This document shows positions 9,140 through 18,087 of a stretch of 64,000 bases of DNA, piece by piece (the first letter of the stretch is position 1; every line of letters begins with the position of its first letter). Location: NCBI RefSeq assembly GCF_026651855.1, contig NZ_CP093280.1, positions 1,218,001 through 1,282,000 on the forward strand, written 5' to 3'. The notes below the pieces were generated by a model. It saw only the letters and a list, made by a program, of their open reading frames with translations, did no database searches and had not been told where the DNA came from. A program made the translations under genes and the position numbers. This stretch comes from Pseudomonas silvicola (GTDB lineage: Bacteria; Pseudomonadota; Gammaproteobacteria; Pseudomonadales; Pseudomonadaceae).

Positions 9140-9486
9140 GCCGGCTGTGATGCCCTGGGTACTGCGCCGAGTTATCCGGCGCAGTACCGCAGGCCTCTGA
9201 ATTTGAAATAGTTTTTGCGACTCAGCGTTATCAAGGGTAAGTTGCGCGCCGGTTTTTTCAAACGGTTGGCACGATGCCGCCTGCCATGGGCAGGCATGAA
9301 TGTAGTCACTTGTTGCATTTTATTCTGCAAGGCCGTGCCCGCCGGGACTCGCCAGAGGCCTATCGTGCACATTTGTAATGGAGCCGACGTCGTTGGCCGT
9401 TTCATATGACCTGAAGGAACAGGCTGCAAGAATCCAAGGTCCGCCTATCCGGGGCGGGCTGTAAAATTTTGTTGGGAGTTTCGTTA
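9140..9486. other. Non-coding gap between spuD and spuF with two perfect hairpins
   Basis: No gene is supported in this 347-bp stretch. It contains an 11-bp perfect stem with a 9-base loop right after spuD (9158-9168 with 9178-9188, GGTACTGCGCC/GGCGCAGTACC). A second perfect 7-bp stem, GCCTGCC/GGCAGGC, lies at 9279-9285 with 9289-9295. Neither has a T-tract. The first may protect or attenuate the abundant binding-protein mRNA relative to the transporter genes, a common arrangement in ABC operons (inference). Confidence 0.6.
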
Positions 9487-10629
9487 ATGGCAGTTGCCTC
9501 CGGTGCCTATAAGAAAGCCCTCGAGGGCGATCAGCAACCTAAACAGGTGCTGGTCAAAATCGACCGGGTCACCAAGAAGTTCGACGAGACGGTTGCGGTC
9601 GACGACGTGTCGCTGCAAATCAACAAGGGTGAAATCTTTGCCCTGCTCGGCGGCTCCGGCTCGGGTAAATCCACCTTGCTGCGCATGCTGGCCGGTTTCG
9701 AACGGCCGACCGAGGGGCGTATCTACCTCGATGGCGTGGACATCACCGACATGCCGCCCTATGAGCGGCCGATCAACATGATGTTCCAGTCCTACGCGCT
9801 GTTCCCGCACATGACCGTGGCGCAGAACATCGCCTTCGGCCTGAAGCAGGACCGGATCCCGGCGGCCGAGATCGACGCCCGCGTTGCCGAGATGCTCAAG
9901 CTGGTGCAGATGACCCAGTACGCCAAGCGCAAGCCACACCAGTTGTCGGGTGGCCAGCGCCAGCGCGTGGCCCTGGCGCGCTCGCTGGCCAAACGCCCGA
10001 AACTGCTGCTGCTCGACGAGCCCATGGGCGCGCTGGACAAGAAACTGCGTTCGCAGATGCAGCTTGAGCTGGTGGAGATCATCGAGCGCGTGGGAGTTAC
10101 CTGCGTGATGGTGACCCACGACCAGGAAGAGGCCATGACCATGGCCCAGCGCATCGCCATCATGCACCTGGGCTGGATTGCCCAGATCGGCAGCCCCATC
10201 GACATCTATGAAACGCCTACCAGCCGCCTGGTGTGCGAGTTCATCGGCAACGTCAACCTGTTCGAAGGCGAAGTGGTGGACGATGCCGAAGGCCACGCGT
10301 TGATCCACAGCCCGGAGCTGGAGCGCAACATCTACGTGGGTCACGGCATCAGCACCTCGGTGCAGGACAAGCACATCACCTACGCCATTCGCCCGGAAAA
10401 ACTGCTGGTCACCGTCGAGCCGCCTGCTGGCGAGTACAACTGGTCGCGCGGCAAGGTGCACGACATCGCCTACCTGGGTGGCCACTCGGTGTTCTACGTG
10501 GAGCTGCCGTGCGGCAAGCTGGTGCAGTCGTTCGTGGCCAACGCCGAGCGCCGCGGCGCGCGGCCAACCTGGGATGACCAGGTATACGTGTGGTGGGAAG
10601 ACGACAGCGGCGTGGTACTGCGCTCATGA
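9487..10629 (+). CDS. spuF: Polyamine ABC transporter ATP-binding protein (PotA/PotG family)
   Basis: This 380-residue ATPase has Walker A GGSGSGKST, ABC signature LSGGQRQRVALARSL, Walker B LLLLDEPMGALD and the switch His in MVTHDQEEA. A C-terminal TOBE-like regulatory domain follows from about residue 290. It powers polyamine import through SpuG/SpuH. The ATG at 9487 follows GGGAG; the longer frame from 9469 includes that ribosome-binding site. It overlaps spuG by ATGA. Confidence 0.93.
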   Translation: MAVASGAYKKALEGDQQPKQVLVKIDRVTKKFDETVAVDDVSLQINKGEIFALLGGSGSGKSTLLRMLAGFERPTEGRIYLDGVDITDMPPYERPINMMFQSYALFPHMTVAQNIAFGLKQDRIPAAEIDARVAEMLKLVQMTQYAKRKPHQLSGGQRQRVALARSLAKRPKLLLLDEPMGALDKKLRSQMQLELVEIIERVGVTCVMVTHDQEEAMTMAQRIAIMHLGWIAQIGSPIDIYETPTSRLVCEFIGNVNLFEGEVVDDAEGHALIHSPELERNIYVGHGISTSVQDKHITYAIRPEKLLVTVEPPAGEYNWSRGKVHDIAYLGGHSVFYVELPCGKLVQSFVANAERRGARPTWDDQVYVWWEDDSGVVLRS

Positions 10630-11546
10630 ATACAAAAAACATCAAACGCATCCTGCATCGAATAACGCCCGGTGGCCGCCAACTGGTGATCGGCGTGCCG
10701 TTCCTGTGGCTGTTCCTGTTCTTCATGCTGCCGTTCTTCATCGTGTTGAAGATCAGCTTCGCTGAAGCGGACGTGGCGATCCCGCCGTACACCGAGATCT
10801 ACACCTACGTCGACCAGAAGATCCAGTTGCTGCTGAACCTGGCCAACTACGCGATGCTGGGTGATGACGACCTGTACATCTCCGCGTACCTGGGTTCGCT
10901 GAAAATGGCCTTCTTCAGCACGCTGTTGTGCCTGGTGATCGGCTACCCCATGGCCTACGCCATCGCCCGTGCCCGCAAGGAAGCACAGACGGTCCTGTTG
11001 CTGCTGATCATGATGCCGACCTGGACGGCCATCCTGATTCGCGTGTATGCCTGGATGGGTATCCTGAGCAACAACGGCCTGCTCAATGCCTTCCTGATGT
11101 GGCTGGGGCTGATCGACCAACCGCTGCAGATCCTCAACACCAACCTGGCGGTGTACATCGGCGTGGTCTATTCGTACCTGCCGTTCATGATCCTGCCGTT
11201 GTTCGCCAACCTGGTGAAGCACGATGAAAGCTTGCTGGAAGCCGCATCCGACCTGGGTTCGAGCACCTTCAACAGCTTCTGGAAGATCACCGTGCCGCTG
11301 TCCAGGAACGGTATCATCGCCGGTTGCATGCTGGTGTTCATCCCCGTAGTGGGCGAGTTCGTGATTCCCGAGCTGCTGGGCGGCCCGGAAACCCTGATGA
11401 TCGGCCGTGTGCTGTGGCAAGAGTTCTTCAACAACCGTGACTGGCCGGTGGCGTCTGCCCTGGCGGTAGTGATGCTGGCGATACTGATCGTGCCCATCCT
11501 GCTCTTTAACCGTAGTCAGGCCAAAGAGATGGAGGGCAAGGTATGA
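10626..11546 (+). CDS. spuG: Polyamine ABC transporter permease (PotH family)
   Basis: The 306-residue inner-membrane permease has about six hydrophobic segments and the EAA loop that contacts the ATPase (EAASDLGSSTFNSFWKITVPL). It overlaps spuF and spuH by four bases (ATGA) on each side, so translation of the three is coupled. It forms the channel for putrescine/spermidine together with SpuH. Confidence 0.92.
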   Translation: MNTKNIKRILHRITPGGRQLVIGVPFLWLFLFFMLPFFIVLKISFAEADVAIPPYTEIYTYVDQKIQLLLNLANYAMLGDDDLYISAYLGSLKMAFFSTLLCLVIGYPMAYAIARARKEAQTVLLLLIMMPTWTAILIRVYAWMGILSNNGLLNAFLMWLGLIDQPLQILNTNLAVYIGVVYSYLPFMILPLFANLVKHDESLLEAASDLGSSTFNSFWKITVPLSRNGIIAGCMLVFIPVVGEFVIPELLGGPETLMIGRVLWQEFFNNRDWPVASALAVVMLAILIVPILLFNRSQAKEMEGKV

Positions 11547-12433
11547 AGCGTTTCAGTTTTTCCAGCCTGATGCTGGTGCTGGGCCTGGTGTTCATCTACG
11601 CGCCCATGGTCATTCTGGTGATCTACTCGTTCAACGCCTCCAAGCTGGTGACGGTATGGGGAGGCTGGTCGGTGAAGTGGTATGTGGGCCTGGTGGATAA
11701 CACCCAGTTGATGGGCTCGGTGGCCCGTTCGCTGGAAATCGCCTGCTACACGGCCATTGCCGCAGTGATCCTGGGTACCCTGGCAGCGTTCGTGCTGACC
11801 CGCGTGGCGCGCTTCAAGGGCCGCACGCTGTTTGGCGGCCTGGTGACCGCGCCGCTGGTGATGCCCGAGGTAATCACCGGTCTGTCGCTGTTGCTGCTGT
11901 TCGTGGCCATGGCCCAGGCCATCGGCTGGCCGCAGGAGCGCGGCATCGCCACTATCTGGATCGCCCACACCACGTTCTGCGCCGCTTATGTGGCGGTGGT
12001 GGTGTCGGCGCGCCTGCGCGAGCTGGACCTGTCCATCGAGGAAGCGGCCATGGACCTTGGTGCGCGCCCATGGAAAGTGTTCATGCTGATCACCATCCCC
12101 ATGATCGCCCCTTCGCTGGCGGCCGGCGGCATGATGTCGTTTGCCCTGTCGCTGGACGACCTGGTGCTGGCCAGTTTCGTGTCGGGCCCAGGTTCCACTA
12201 CCCTGCCGATGGAAGTGTTCTCGGCCGTGCGCCTGGGCGTGAAGCCGGAGATCAACGCCGTGGCCAGTCTGATCCTGCTGACGGTGTCGATCTTCACCTT
12301 CCTGGTCTGGTTCTTCACCCGCCGAGCCGAAGAGCGCCGCAAGCGCGCGATTCAGGCGGCCATCGAAGAAGCCGCGGCAGACGGCTGGAAACAGCCCGAC
12401 CCGCGCCGCGCCCAAGCGCCAGCAGCCGCATGA
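11543..12433 (+). CDS. spuH: Polyamine ABC transporter permease (PotI family)
   Basis: This 296-residue permease has six predicted membrane segments. Its EAA motif reads EEAAMDLGARPWKVFMLITI. It is the second channel subunit, pairs with SpuG, and ends the operon just before a hairpin terminator. The C-terminal tail (about 35 residues, Arg/Lys/Ala/Pro-rich) is cytoplasmic and unlikely to matter for transport. Confidence 0.92.
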   Translation: MKRFSFSSLMLVLGLVFIYAPMVILVIYSFNASKLVTVWGGWSVKWYVGLVDNTQLMGSVARSLEIACYTAIAAVILGTLAAFVLTRVARFKGRTLFGGLVTAPLVMPEVITGLSLLLLFVAMAQAIGWPQERGIATIWIAHTTFCAAYVAVVVSARLRELDLSIEEAAMDLGARPWKVFMLITIPMIAPSLAAGGMMSFALSLDDLVLASFVSGPGSTTLPMEVFSAVRLGVKPEINAVASLILLTVSIFTFLVWFFTRRAEERRKRAIQAAIEEAAADGWKQPDPRRAQAPAAA

Positions 12434-12434
12434 C

Positions 12435-12460
12435 ACAAGGCCCTTCGGGGCCTTGTTCGT
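12435..12460 (+). terminator. Terminator after spuH
   Basis: A 9-bp stem ACAAGGCCC/GGGCCTTGT with a UUCG tetraloop (12444-12447) starts 2 bases after the spuH stop. The T-rich tail (TCGTT) is short, so termination strength is uncertain. The distal part sits close to the convergent acylase gene. Confidence 0.7.
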
Positions 12461-12509
12461 TACAAGGCATTGCCATTTCCTGTGGAGCCGGCAGGTCGTG
12501 GATACCTTT

Positions 12510-14885
12510 CTACCTCGCCGGTACCAGGTTGAGGGTACTGACCGTTCCTTTGGCCACATCCGCCGGGTCAATCAGCACCTGATGGTATTTGCCATCGATG
12601 TAGTCCTGGGCCTGATCGTTGTAATGCGCATCGAACAGCACCCCGCTTTGCCCCACAGGGTTGATGGTGGTGGCATGGGCCGGGTCGGCGAAGTCGATGA
12701 CGCGGCGGGTCGAGGGGCCATAGCCGACGTGCCATGGCGCAGGCCCCAGCCGCCCGGAAAGGTTGTTCGGTACCTCATGGCTGCCCGGTGCCGCGAACGG
12801 GCCGACGTTGAACAGCCGATCCAGCGGTTTCTGGCTGCCCAGCGGGTGTTCATGGGTCAGGGTATGAGCCTTGCCCCATTGCCATTGGCCAGGGTCGTCG
12901 CCCAGGGTAGCCTTGAGTTGGCGAAGGGCATTGCCCCAGGCCAGTTTGACGATATCGGCTCGGGTCTCGTGGGCCGCCGAGGCGCGGTCAGTCCACCAGG
13001 GTGAATTGGCATCCGCTGCCAGGCGTGGCAGGGCGGTGTCCAGTTCGCGGGTGGACAGCAGGGTATCGAACATCGCATCGCCAAGTTCATCATGCATGGC
13101 GGCATAGGTGAGGTCGTACAGAAATTCGCTGAAGACCGTGGCCGGAACCGAGTCCAGCGGGTAGTCGCCCTGCCAGCGCCCCAGTTGCTCCACCAGCACC
13201 TTTTCCCCGGGGTCGGTCACCACCTGGCGCAGCACGGGCAGCAATGGCGTCAGCACGCGCTGGGCGTAACCTGTGCGGGTGCCCAGTTGCAGGGCCTGGG
13301 CGTGGGCGCTGTCCCATTTCACGCTGTTGTCGCTCAACTGGCTGGACAATTGCTGGCCACGATCGGCCAGGTTGTAATAGCCGGGAATCTCGATGCCCTG
13401 CGGCGACACCGGCTGAAAGTTGGCGGAAACGATGAAGCCCCGGGCCGGGTTTTCTTCCTGGGGGTTTGCCGTGAAGGGGTAGAAGCCCAGCTTGTCGGCA
13501 TCGTGGCCGCTGCCATCGAGAATGAACATCGGCTGTACCCCGGCCGGGCGGATGGGCAATTGCGCCGCCGCCCACCAGCCGATATCGCCCTTGGCATTGG
13601 CCCAGATGAAATTCAGGCCCGGCGCCTGTACCTTGGCGGCCGCGGCGCGCATCTTGGCCAGCGTGTCGGCGCGGTTGATTTCGTAGAAACCTTCCAGAAT
13701 GGGGTTCTCCGACTCCAGGAAGGACCACCACATGGCGATCGGCGTTGTGGGCGCGACTTTGCCCAGCGCGTCGTTGACGATTGGCCCGTGGGGCGAACGA
13801 CGCAGGGTGATGCTGACCGGTTCCTGGCCCTTGACCGCTATCTGTTCGCGGGTGGTCTGCAGGTCCACCCACTGGTCGTGGTACCAGACCTGGTTGGGGT
13901 TGGCCGGGTTGACCTTTTCGGCCACCAGGTCCAGGTCATCGTTCTGGAACATGGTCAGGCTCCAGCCGAAGTCCTTGTTCTGCCCCAGGGTGGCGAAGGC
14001 CCCCAGGGCCTGATGGTAGCCATACAGGTCGAAGCCCGGCGCCGACAGGTGTGCCTCGTACCATACCGACGGTACCGAAAAGCGGATGTGCGGGTCGCCC
14101 GCCAGCAGCGGTTTGCCGCTGGCGGTGCGCGTGCCGGCAATGGCCCACGCGTTGCTGCCTTCGAACTGTGGCAGGCCGGCGTCTTCCAGTACTTGCTGAC
14201 TGACCCGGGCCACGCTATTGAGGCTTTTCCAGTCATCGGCGGCCAGCGGCAGCGCGCCCTGCGGGTGCCGATCGATGTCGAAGACCTTCAGGTAATCGGC
14301 GCCCAGTTGGTCACGCACGAACGTCAGCATCGGCTCGGTGCGAAAGGCGGCGGCGAAGCTGTAGGCCATGTAGCCGGTGACGCTGAAGATGTCCTGGGCA
14401 GTGAACGGCCGCGGCGTGATGCCCAGCACATCGAACTCCACCGGCCGGGGGTGGCTGGCCTGGTACTGGTTGATGCCGTCCAGGTAGGCCTCGATCGCCA
14501 GCCAGCTGGGGGAGTTGCGGTTCTCACGGGCCAGGGCGACCTCGGCCTGGTCGCGGATGCGCAGGCTGCGGAACAGGGTATCGGTGGGCACCAGCTTGGG
14601 CCCCAGAACTTCGGCCAATTCGCCGCGGGCCAGGCGGCGCATCATTTCCATCTGGAACAGCCGGTCCTGAGCCTGCACGTAGCCCAGGGCGCGATACATG
14701 TCCGTCTGGTTCTGCGCCTGTATATGCGGCACGCCGCGCGCGTCATAGCGCACGCTGACGGCCGCCTGCAGGTGTTGCAGGGCCATTTCGCCGCTGCGCT
14801 GTGGCTGTTTGCCGTGGATGTACCAGCCAGTGCCGGCGGTTGCGGCCGTGATCAGGACAGCGAGGACGGTGAGGCTGCGTTTCAT
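12510..14885 (-). CDS. Penicillin-acylase-family Ntn hydrolase (periplasmic acylase)
   Basis: The 791-residue preprotein begins with a signal peptide or anchor (MKRSLTVLAVLITAATAG). In this family autocleavage exposes a Ser, Cys or Thr as the N-terminal nucleophile of the beta subunit. Here that is Ser244 in EGSNAWAIAGT, giving an alpha chain of about 220 residues and a beta chain of about 548. Homologues cleave acyl amides such as beta-lactams or N-acyl-homoserine lactones (PvdQ, QuiP, HacB). Which substrate applies here cannot be read. The ATG at 14885 follows AAGGA. It is co-directional with, and 22 bp downstream of, a thioredoxin-like gene. Confidence 0.88.
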   Translation of the reverse strand: MKRSLTVLAVLITAATAGTGWYIHGKQPQRSGEMALQHLQAAVSVRYDARGVPHIQAQNQTDMYRALGYVQAQDRLFQMEMMRRLARGELAEVLGPKLVPTDTLFRSLRIRDQAEVALARENRNSPSWLAIEAYLDGINQYQASHPRPVEFDVLGITPRPFTAQDIFSVTGYMAYSFAAAFRTEPMLTFVRDQLGADYLKVFDIDRHPQGALPLAADDWKSLNSVARVSQQVLEDAGLPQFEGSNAWAIAGTRTASGKPLLAGDPHIRFSVPSVWYEAHLSAPGFDLYGYHQALGAFATLGQNKDFGWSLTMFQNDDLDLVAEKVNPANPNQVWYHDQWVDLQTTREQIAVKGQEPVSITLRRSPHGPIVNDALGKVAPTTPIAMWWSFLESENPILEGFYEINRADTLAKMRAAAAKVQAPGLNFIWANAKGDIGWWAAAQLPIRPAGVQPMFILDGSGHDADKLGFYPFTANPQEENPARGFIVSANFQPVSPQGIEIPGYYNLADRGQQLSSQLSDNSVKWDSAHAQALQLGTRTGYAQRVLTPLLPVLRQVVTDPGEKVLVEQLGRWQGDYPLDSVPATVFSEFLYDLTYAAMHDELGDAMFDTLLSTRELDTALPRLAADANSPWWTDRASAAHETRADIVKLAWGNALRQLKATLGDDPGQWQWGKAHTLTHEHPLGSQKPLDRLFNVGPFAAPGSHEVPNNLSGRLGPAPWHVGYGPSTRRVIDFADPAHATTINPVGQSGVLFDAHYNDQAQDYIDGKYHQVLIDPADVAKGTVSTLNLVPAR

Positions 14886-14907
14886 TGGAAATCCTTTTGA
14901 TGCCGCG

Positions 14908-15486
14908 TCAGGGCCCGGCGCTATCCCACGCGCAGTAACAGCCTTGGGCCAGGGTGTGAGTGGCATTCACCGTGCGCCCTTCGGTCAGCGCCTTGAGAAT
15001 GGGCTCGATGAAGCTGTTGCTTGAATCGCAGGTCGCGCCTTCGCTGTAGGGGCCGAAGTAGGCGAGCTGGCCTTTCTGGTCCCAGATTGCCACGGCGGGG
15101 CTGGCCGGCACGCCTTCGCTGCCATGGATGGCCGCAAGGGCCTTGAAACTGTCCAGATTGGCCGGTAGCTGGCCGTGGCCGCCGGTTTTCTGCACGCTGT
15201 AGAACGTCACGCCCTGGGGGCCGAAATGTGCCTGCAGCTCGCTCAGGTGCTGCTGGTTGCCCACATTGCACGGGCAGGCCGGGTCCCAGAAGTGCACCAG
15301 GCGGATCGGGCCTGGGCCGGCCAGCGCCGGGGGCAGTTGCAGGCGGTCGCCCTCGAAAAGTGTGGCGTGTTCGCTGAACGCTCGGATGTAGCGGGACTCG
15401 AACCACTCATAGGCCAGCCACAGGGTGGCCACGCAGATCAGGGCCAGCAAGGTAAGGAGCAGGGTTTTGCGGCGCGAGGCAGACAT
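14908..15486 (-). CDS. Membrane-anchored thioredoxin-like protein (DUF6436-like)
   Basis: This 192-residue protein has an N-terminal membrane segment (about residues 9-26) and a thioredoxin-like extracytoplasmic domain. The active-site region reads FWDPACPCN, a C-x-C instead of the usual C-x-x-C. Further Cys residues sit in EGATCDSS and the C-terminal QGCYCAW. It probably works in the periplasm on disulfides or as a redox partner. It precedes the acylase gene in the same direction with 22 bp between, so a shared transcript is likely. The family has no firm function. Confidence 0.75.
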   Translation of the reverse strand: MSASRRKTLLLTLLALICVATLWLAYEWFESRYIRAFSEHATLFEGDRLQLPPALAGPGPIRLVHFWDPACPCNVGNQQHLSELQAHFGPQGVTFYSVQKTGGHGQLPANLDSFKALAAIHGSEGVPASPAVAIWDQKGQLAYFGPYSEGATCDSSNSFIEPILKALTEGRTVNATHTLAQGCYCAWDSAGP

Positions 15487-15582
15487 AAAGGCTCGATCCG
15501 GAACAGGATGCCCAGCTTGCCATGCCCGGCCATACAGATGAATATCGGAGGTGTGTTTATTCGCTTACCGCTGCGAGACCTT

Positions 15583-16512
15583 ATGCCTGCCACGTTTCGG
15601 CCAGACGCGCTCCGCGCTGGTCTCAAGCCCCTGGCCGCCCGTGTGCCACTGTCCGAGGAGGCCAGGGCCTACCAGCGGTTCTATGGCATCGACCTGCCGT
15701 GCCAGACCTGGCTCGGCCGTTTCGAGGCGGCCGGTTATGAGCTGGTAAGCCAGGTATGGCTACCGCCAGCACCGGTCGCGACACTGGTGTTGCTGCATGG
15801 CTTCTACGACCATATGGGCCTGTACCGGCATGTGATTCGCTGGGCGCTGGACCATGGTTTCGCGGTGATCTCCGGCGACCTGCCTGGCCACGGGCTGTCC
15901 AGCGGCGAGCGCGCGCGTATCGATGACTTCGACGACTATCAGGCCGCGCTGCATGGCCTGTTCGCGGAAGCCGCCAGCATCGGCCTGCCACAGCCCTGGC
16001 ACCTGCTGGGGCAGAGCACCGGGGGTGCGATTGTCCTCGACCATTTGCTGTACCACGGCCTGGACAGCCCGGCCCAGGGCCAGGCGATTCTGCTGGCGCC
16101 GCTGGTGCGCCCGCGTGGCTGGCGCTGGTCCCAGGTCAGCTACCGGTTGCTCAGCCCCTTCGTCAGCGGCATTGCCCGGCGCTTCAGTGAAAACACCAAC
16201 GACCCTGAATTCATGCCGTTCCTGCAGGCAGATCCGTTGCAACCCATTCGTCTTCCTACCGCCTGGGTAGGTGCGCTGGTCAACTGGGTGCCGCGGATAG
16301 AAGCCGCGCCGGTCAGCACCCGTTCGCCGCTGATCGTGCAGGGCGACGCCGACATGACGGTGGACTGGCAACACAACCTCGGTGTGCTGCAGGCCAAGTT
16401 TCGCAGCCCCCAGGTGCTGATGCTGCCGGGGGCACGGCATCATTTGGCCAATGAAGTGGTGCCGATCAGGGAGCGATATTTTTCATTCGTGGATGAGTGG
16501 CTGGGGCGCTGA
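15583..16512 (+). CDS. Alpha/beta hydrolase (lysophospholipase/monoacylglycerol lipase-like)
   Basis: The 309-residue serine hydrolase has the nucleophile Ser145 in LLGQSTGG, an oxyanion HGFYDH motif near residue 72, acid Asp in QGDADMTV and His in PGARHHLANE. The lid and overall layout resemble monoglyceride lipase/lysophospholipase L2 proteins. It is divergent from the thioredoxin-like gene. The start is uncertain: the ATG at 15583 gives a normal length but has a weak GAGA site, and an in-frame ATG at 15538 would add 15 residues. Confidence 0.85.
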   Translation: MPATFRPDALRAGLKPLAARVPLSEEARAYQRFYGIDLPCQTWLGRFEAAGYELVSQVWLPPAPVATLVLLHGFYDHMGLYRHVIRWALDHGFAVISGDLPGHGLSSGERARIDDFDDYQAALHGLFAEAASIGLPQPWHLLGQSTGGAIVLDHLLYHGLDSPAQGQAILLAPLVRPRGWRWSQVSYRLLSPFVSGIARRFSENTNDPEFMPFLQADPLQPIRLPTAWVGALVNWVPRIEAAPVSTRSPLIVQGDADMTVDWQHNLGVLQAKFRSPQVLMLPGARHHLANEVVPIRERYFSFVDEWLGR

Positions 16513-16543
16513 CCCAATCATTTGGCGCCGCACCTGAGTGGTC

Positions 16544-17311
16544 TCACGTTCCAGGCTTCGGCGGGTTGAGACTCGACGTGCTCTGCCCCACTGCCAGACT
16601 GGCCCGCACTGCCGCCAATGCCGCCTTGTAATAGGCCTGCCCTTCGGGCGATTCGGCGAAGTTGGCGAATTCTTCCAGCTCCGGGTCCGACAGGTCGCGG
16701 TACACATACAACAGGGTATTATCCAGTTCGGTACCGATCTGCCCCATCAGGCGCTGGCGCTGGCCGTCGAGCATCCCCTGGGCCTGGTCGCTGCCCAGCA
16801 GGCCGGGGATCATCTGGCTGAGGCTGTCGGCGGCGACGCCGGCGATGGCCAGGCTCACTTCGGCGCCGGCTTCGCGGGCGGGCAGGGCGCGGGACAGGTG
16901 GCCAATGATCAGTGCGCGGGTATCACTGACCTGCATACGGGGCAGGCCCTGAGCGTTCTTGGCCAGTTGGTCGCGGCGGGTGGCCAGCAATTCGGCGGCC
17001 ACCACTTTGCGCCCCAACGGCGACTGGAAAAAGGCCAGGGCGGGGCTCGGGTCTGTCAGGGTCTGGCGCAGCCGGGCCTCGGCGCGCTGGTCCATGGCCT
17101 GGGGGGCGAAACGCTGGTCGCTGTTATTGACCAACGCCTGGAATACCGCAGGGGGCAAACTGTTCTGGTAGCGCTGCTGGGCTGCTTTCAGGGCGTCGGT
17201 GAAATGCGCCCGCTGCTCTGGCCAGCCAGCGACCTTGTACAACTGGTCGTGACTGTCTGCCCACGCAGGCAGGGTGCAGCACATGATCAAAAGGAAAAAC
17301 AAACGGCGCAT
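16544..17311 (-). CDS. Exported DUF2059-like protein
   Basis: This 255-residue protein has a clear Sec signal peptide (MRRLFFLLIMCCTLPAWA). Two copies of a helical segment with a SP-x-G-x motif (FFQSPLGRKVVAAEL near residue 90, FAESPEGQAYYKAAL near 225) are the mark of DUF2059-type proteins. The mature protein is Gln/Ala/Arg-rich and helical. Function is unknown. The ATG at 17311 has AGGAG six bases upstream. It is divergent from the 2OG oxygenase gene. Confidence 0.7.
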   Translation of the reverse strand: MRRLFFLLIMCCTLPAWADSHDQLYKVAGWPEQRAHFTDALKAAQQRYQNSLPPAVFQALVNNSDQRFAPQAMDQRAEARLRQTLTDPSPALAFFQSPLGRKVVAAELLATRRDQLAKNAQGLPRMQVSDTRALIIGHLSRALPAREAGAEVSLAIAGVAADSLSQMIPGLLGSDQAQGMLDGQRQRLMGQIGTELDNTLLYVYRDLSDPELEEFANFAESPEGQAYYKAALAAVRASLAVGQSTSSLNPPKPGT

Positions 17312-17462
17312 CAGGGACTCCTGTCGGCAGGCCGCCATTGTCCGTGGCCGGGCAGGGCTTTGTCGAGAATTCGTGTCAAGCGTTGCAACATAATCGACGT
17401 GCTGCGCGTCGGGGGCCAAGTGGCTCTGTCCGTTTCGCAGGCACATGGATACTATGCGCGGC

Positions 17463-18086
17463 ATGCAAATATCCTCTGATCATCCGCTGCTGCTCTCAAT
17501 CGTCGACGACCTGGCCGAGCGCGGTTGGTCGCAACAGGATTTGTTTCTGCCCCAGGACCTGACCGCGGCGCTGGCGGCCGAATGCCGGCAGCGCTCCGCC
17601 CAGGGTGAACTGGCGCCTGCCGCCGTCGGCCGTGGTCCTGCGCAGGAAATCCGCGAGGGTATTCGTGGCGACCGAATCCAGTGGCTGGAACCGGGCGAGT
17701 CGTCTGCCTGCGACCACTACCTGGAGCTCATGGGCGCCCTGCGCGAGGCCCTCAACCGTGGGTTGTTCCTGGGGCTTGAGGATTTCGAGTGCCATTTCGC
17801 CCTCTACCCACCGGGTGCCTTTTACCGCAAGCATGTGGACCGCTTCCGTGATGATGACCGGCGCATGGTGTCGGCCGTTGTCTACCTAAACGAGGCCTGG
17901 GCCCCGGAGCACGGGGGCCAACTGCGTATGTACCTTGGCCAGGAGCGCGAGCACGACGTTGCGCCGACCGGCGGTTGCCTGGCGGTGTTCCTGTCGGGCG
18001 AAGTACCCCACGAAGTACTGCCGACCACGCGTGACCGCCTGTCGTTGACGGGCTGGTTCCGCCGCCGTGGCAACGAGCCATTCTGA
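17463..18086 (+). CDS. 2-oxoglutarate/Fe(II)-dependent oxygenase (prolyl-4-hydroxylase-like)
   Basis: The protein has 207 residues. Its double-stranded beta-helix carries the Fe(II) ligands His and Asp in FYRKHVDRF and the distal His in GEVPHEVLP. An Arg ten residues on (RDRLSLTGWF) would bind 2-oxoglutarate. It looks like the SM-20/PHD-type small bacterial hydroxylases, some of which act on EF-Tu or ribosomal proteins. The target here is unknown. One base separates its stop from the next gene's ATG, so the two are translationally coupled. An in-frame ATG at 17445 is an alternative start. Confidence 0.82.
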   Translation: MQISSDHPLLLSIVDDLAERGWSQQDLFLPQDLTAALAAECRQRSAQGELAPAAVGRGPAQEIREGIRGDRIQWLEPGESSACDHYLELMGALREALNRGLFLGLEDFECHFALYPPGAFYRKHVDRFRDDDRRMVSAVVYLNEAWAPEHGGQLRMYLGQEREHDVAPTGGCLAVFLSGEVPHEVLPTTRDRLSLTGWFRRRGNEPF

Positions 18087-18087
18087 T

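Noticed and set aside
9267-9285. A sigma54-like TGGCACG box before spuF
   Set aside because: The -12 GC is missing at the required spacing from the -24 GG, so it is not called.
13092-14900. A 602-codon open frame opposite the acylase gene
   Set aside because: It is the high-GC antisense shadow of the acylase. Its translation is Gly/Arg/Val/His-rich with no motif, and it has no ribosome-binding site.
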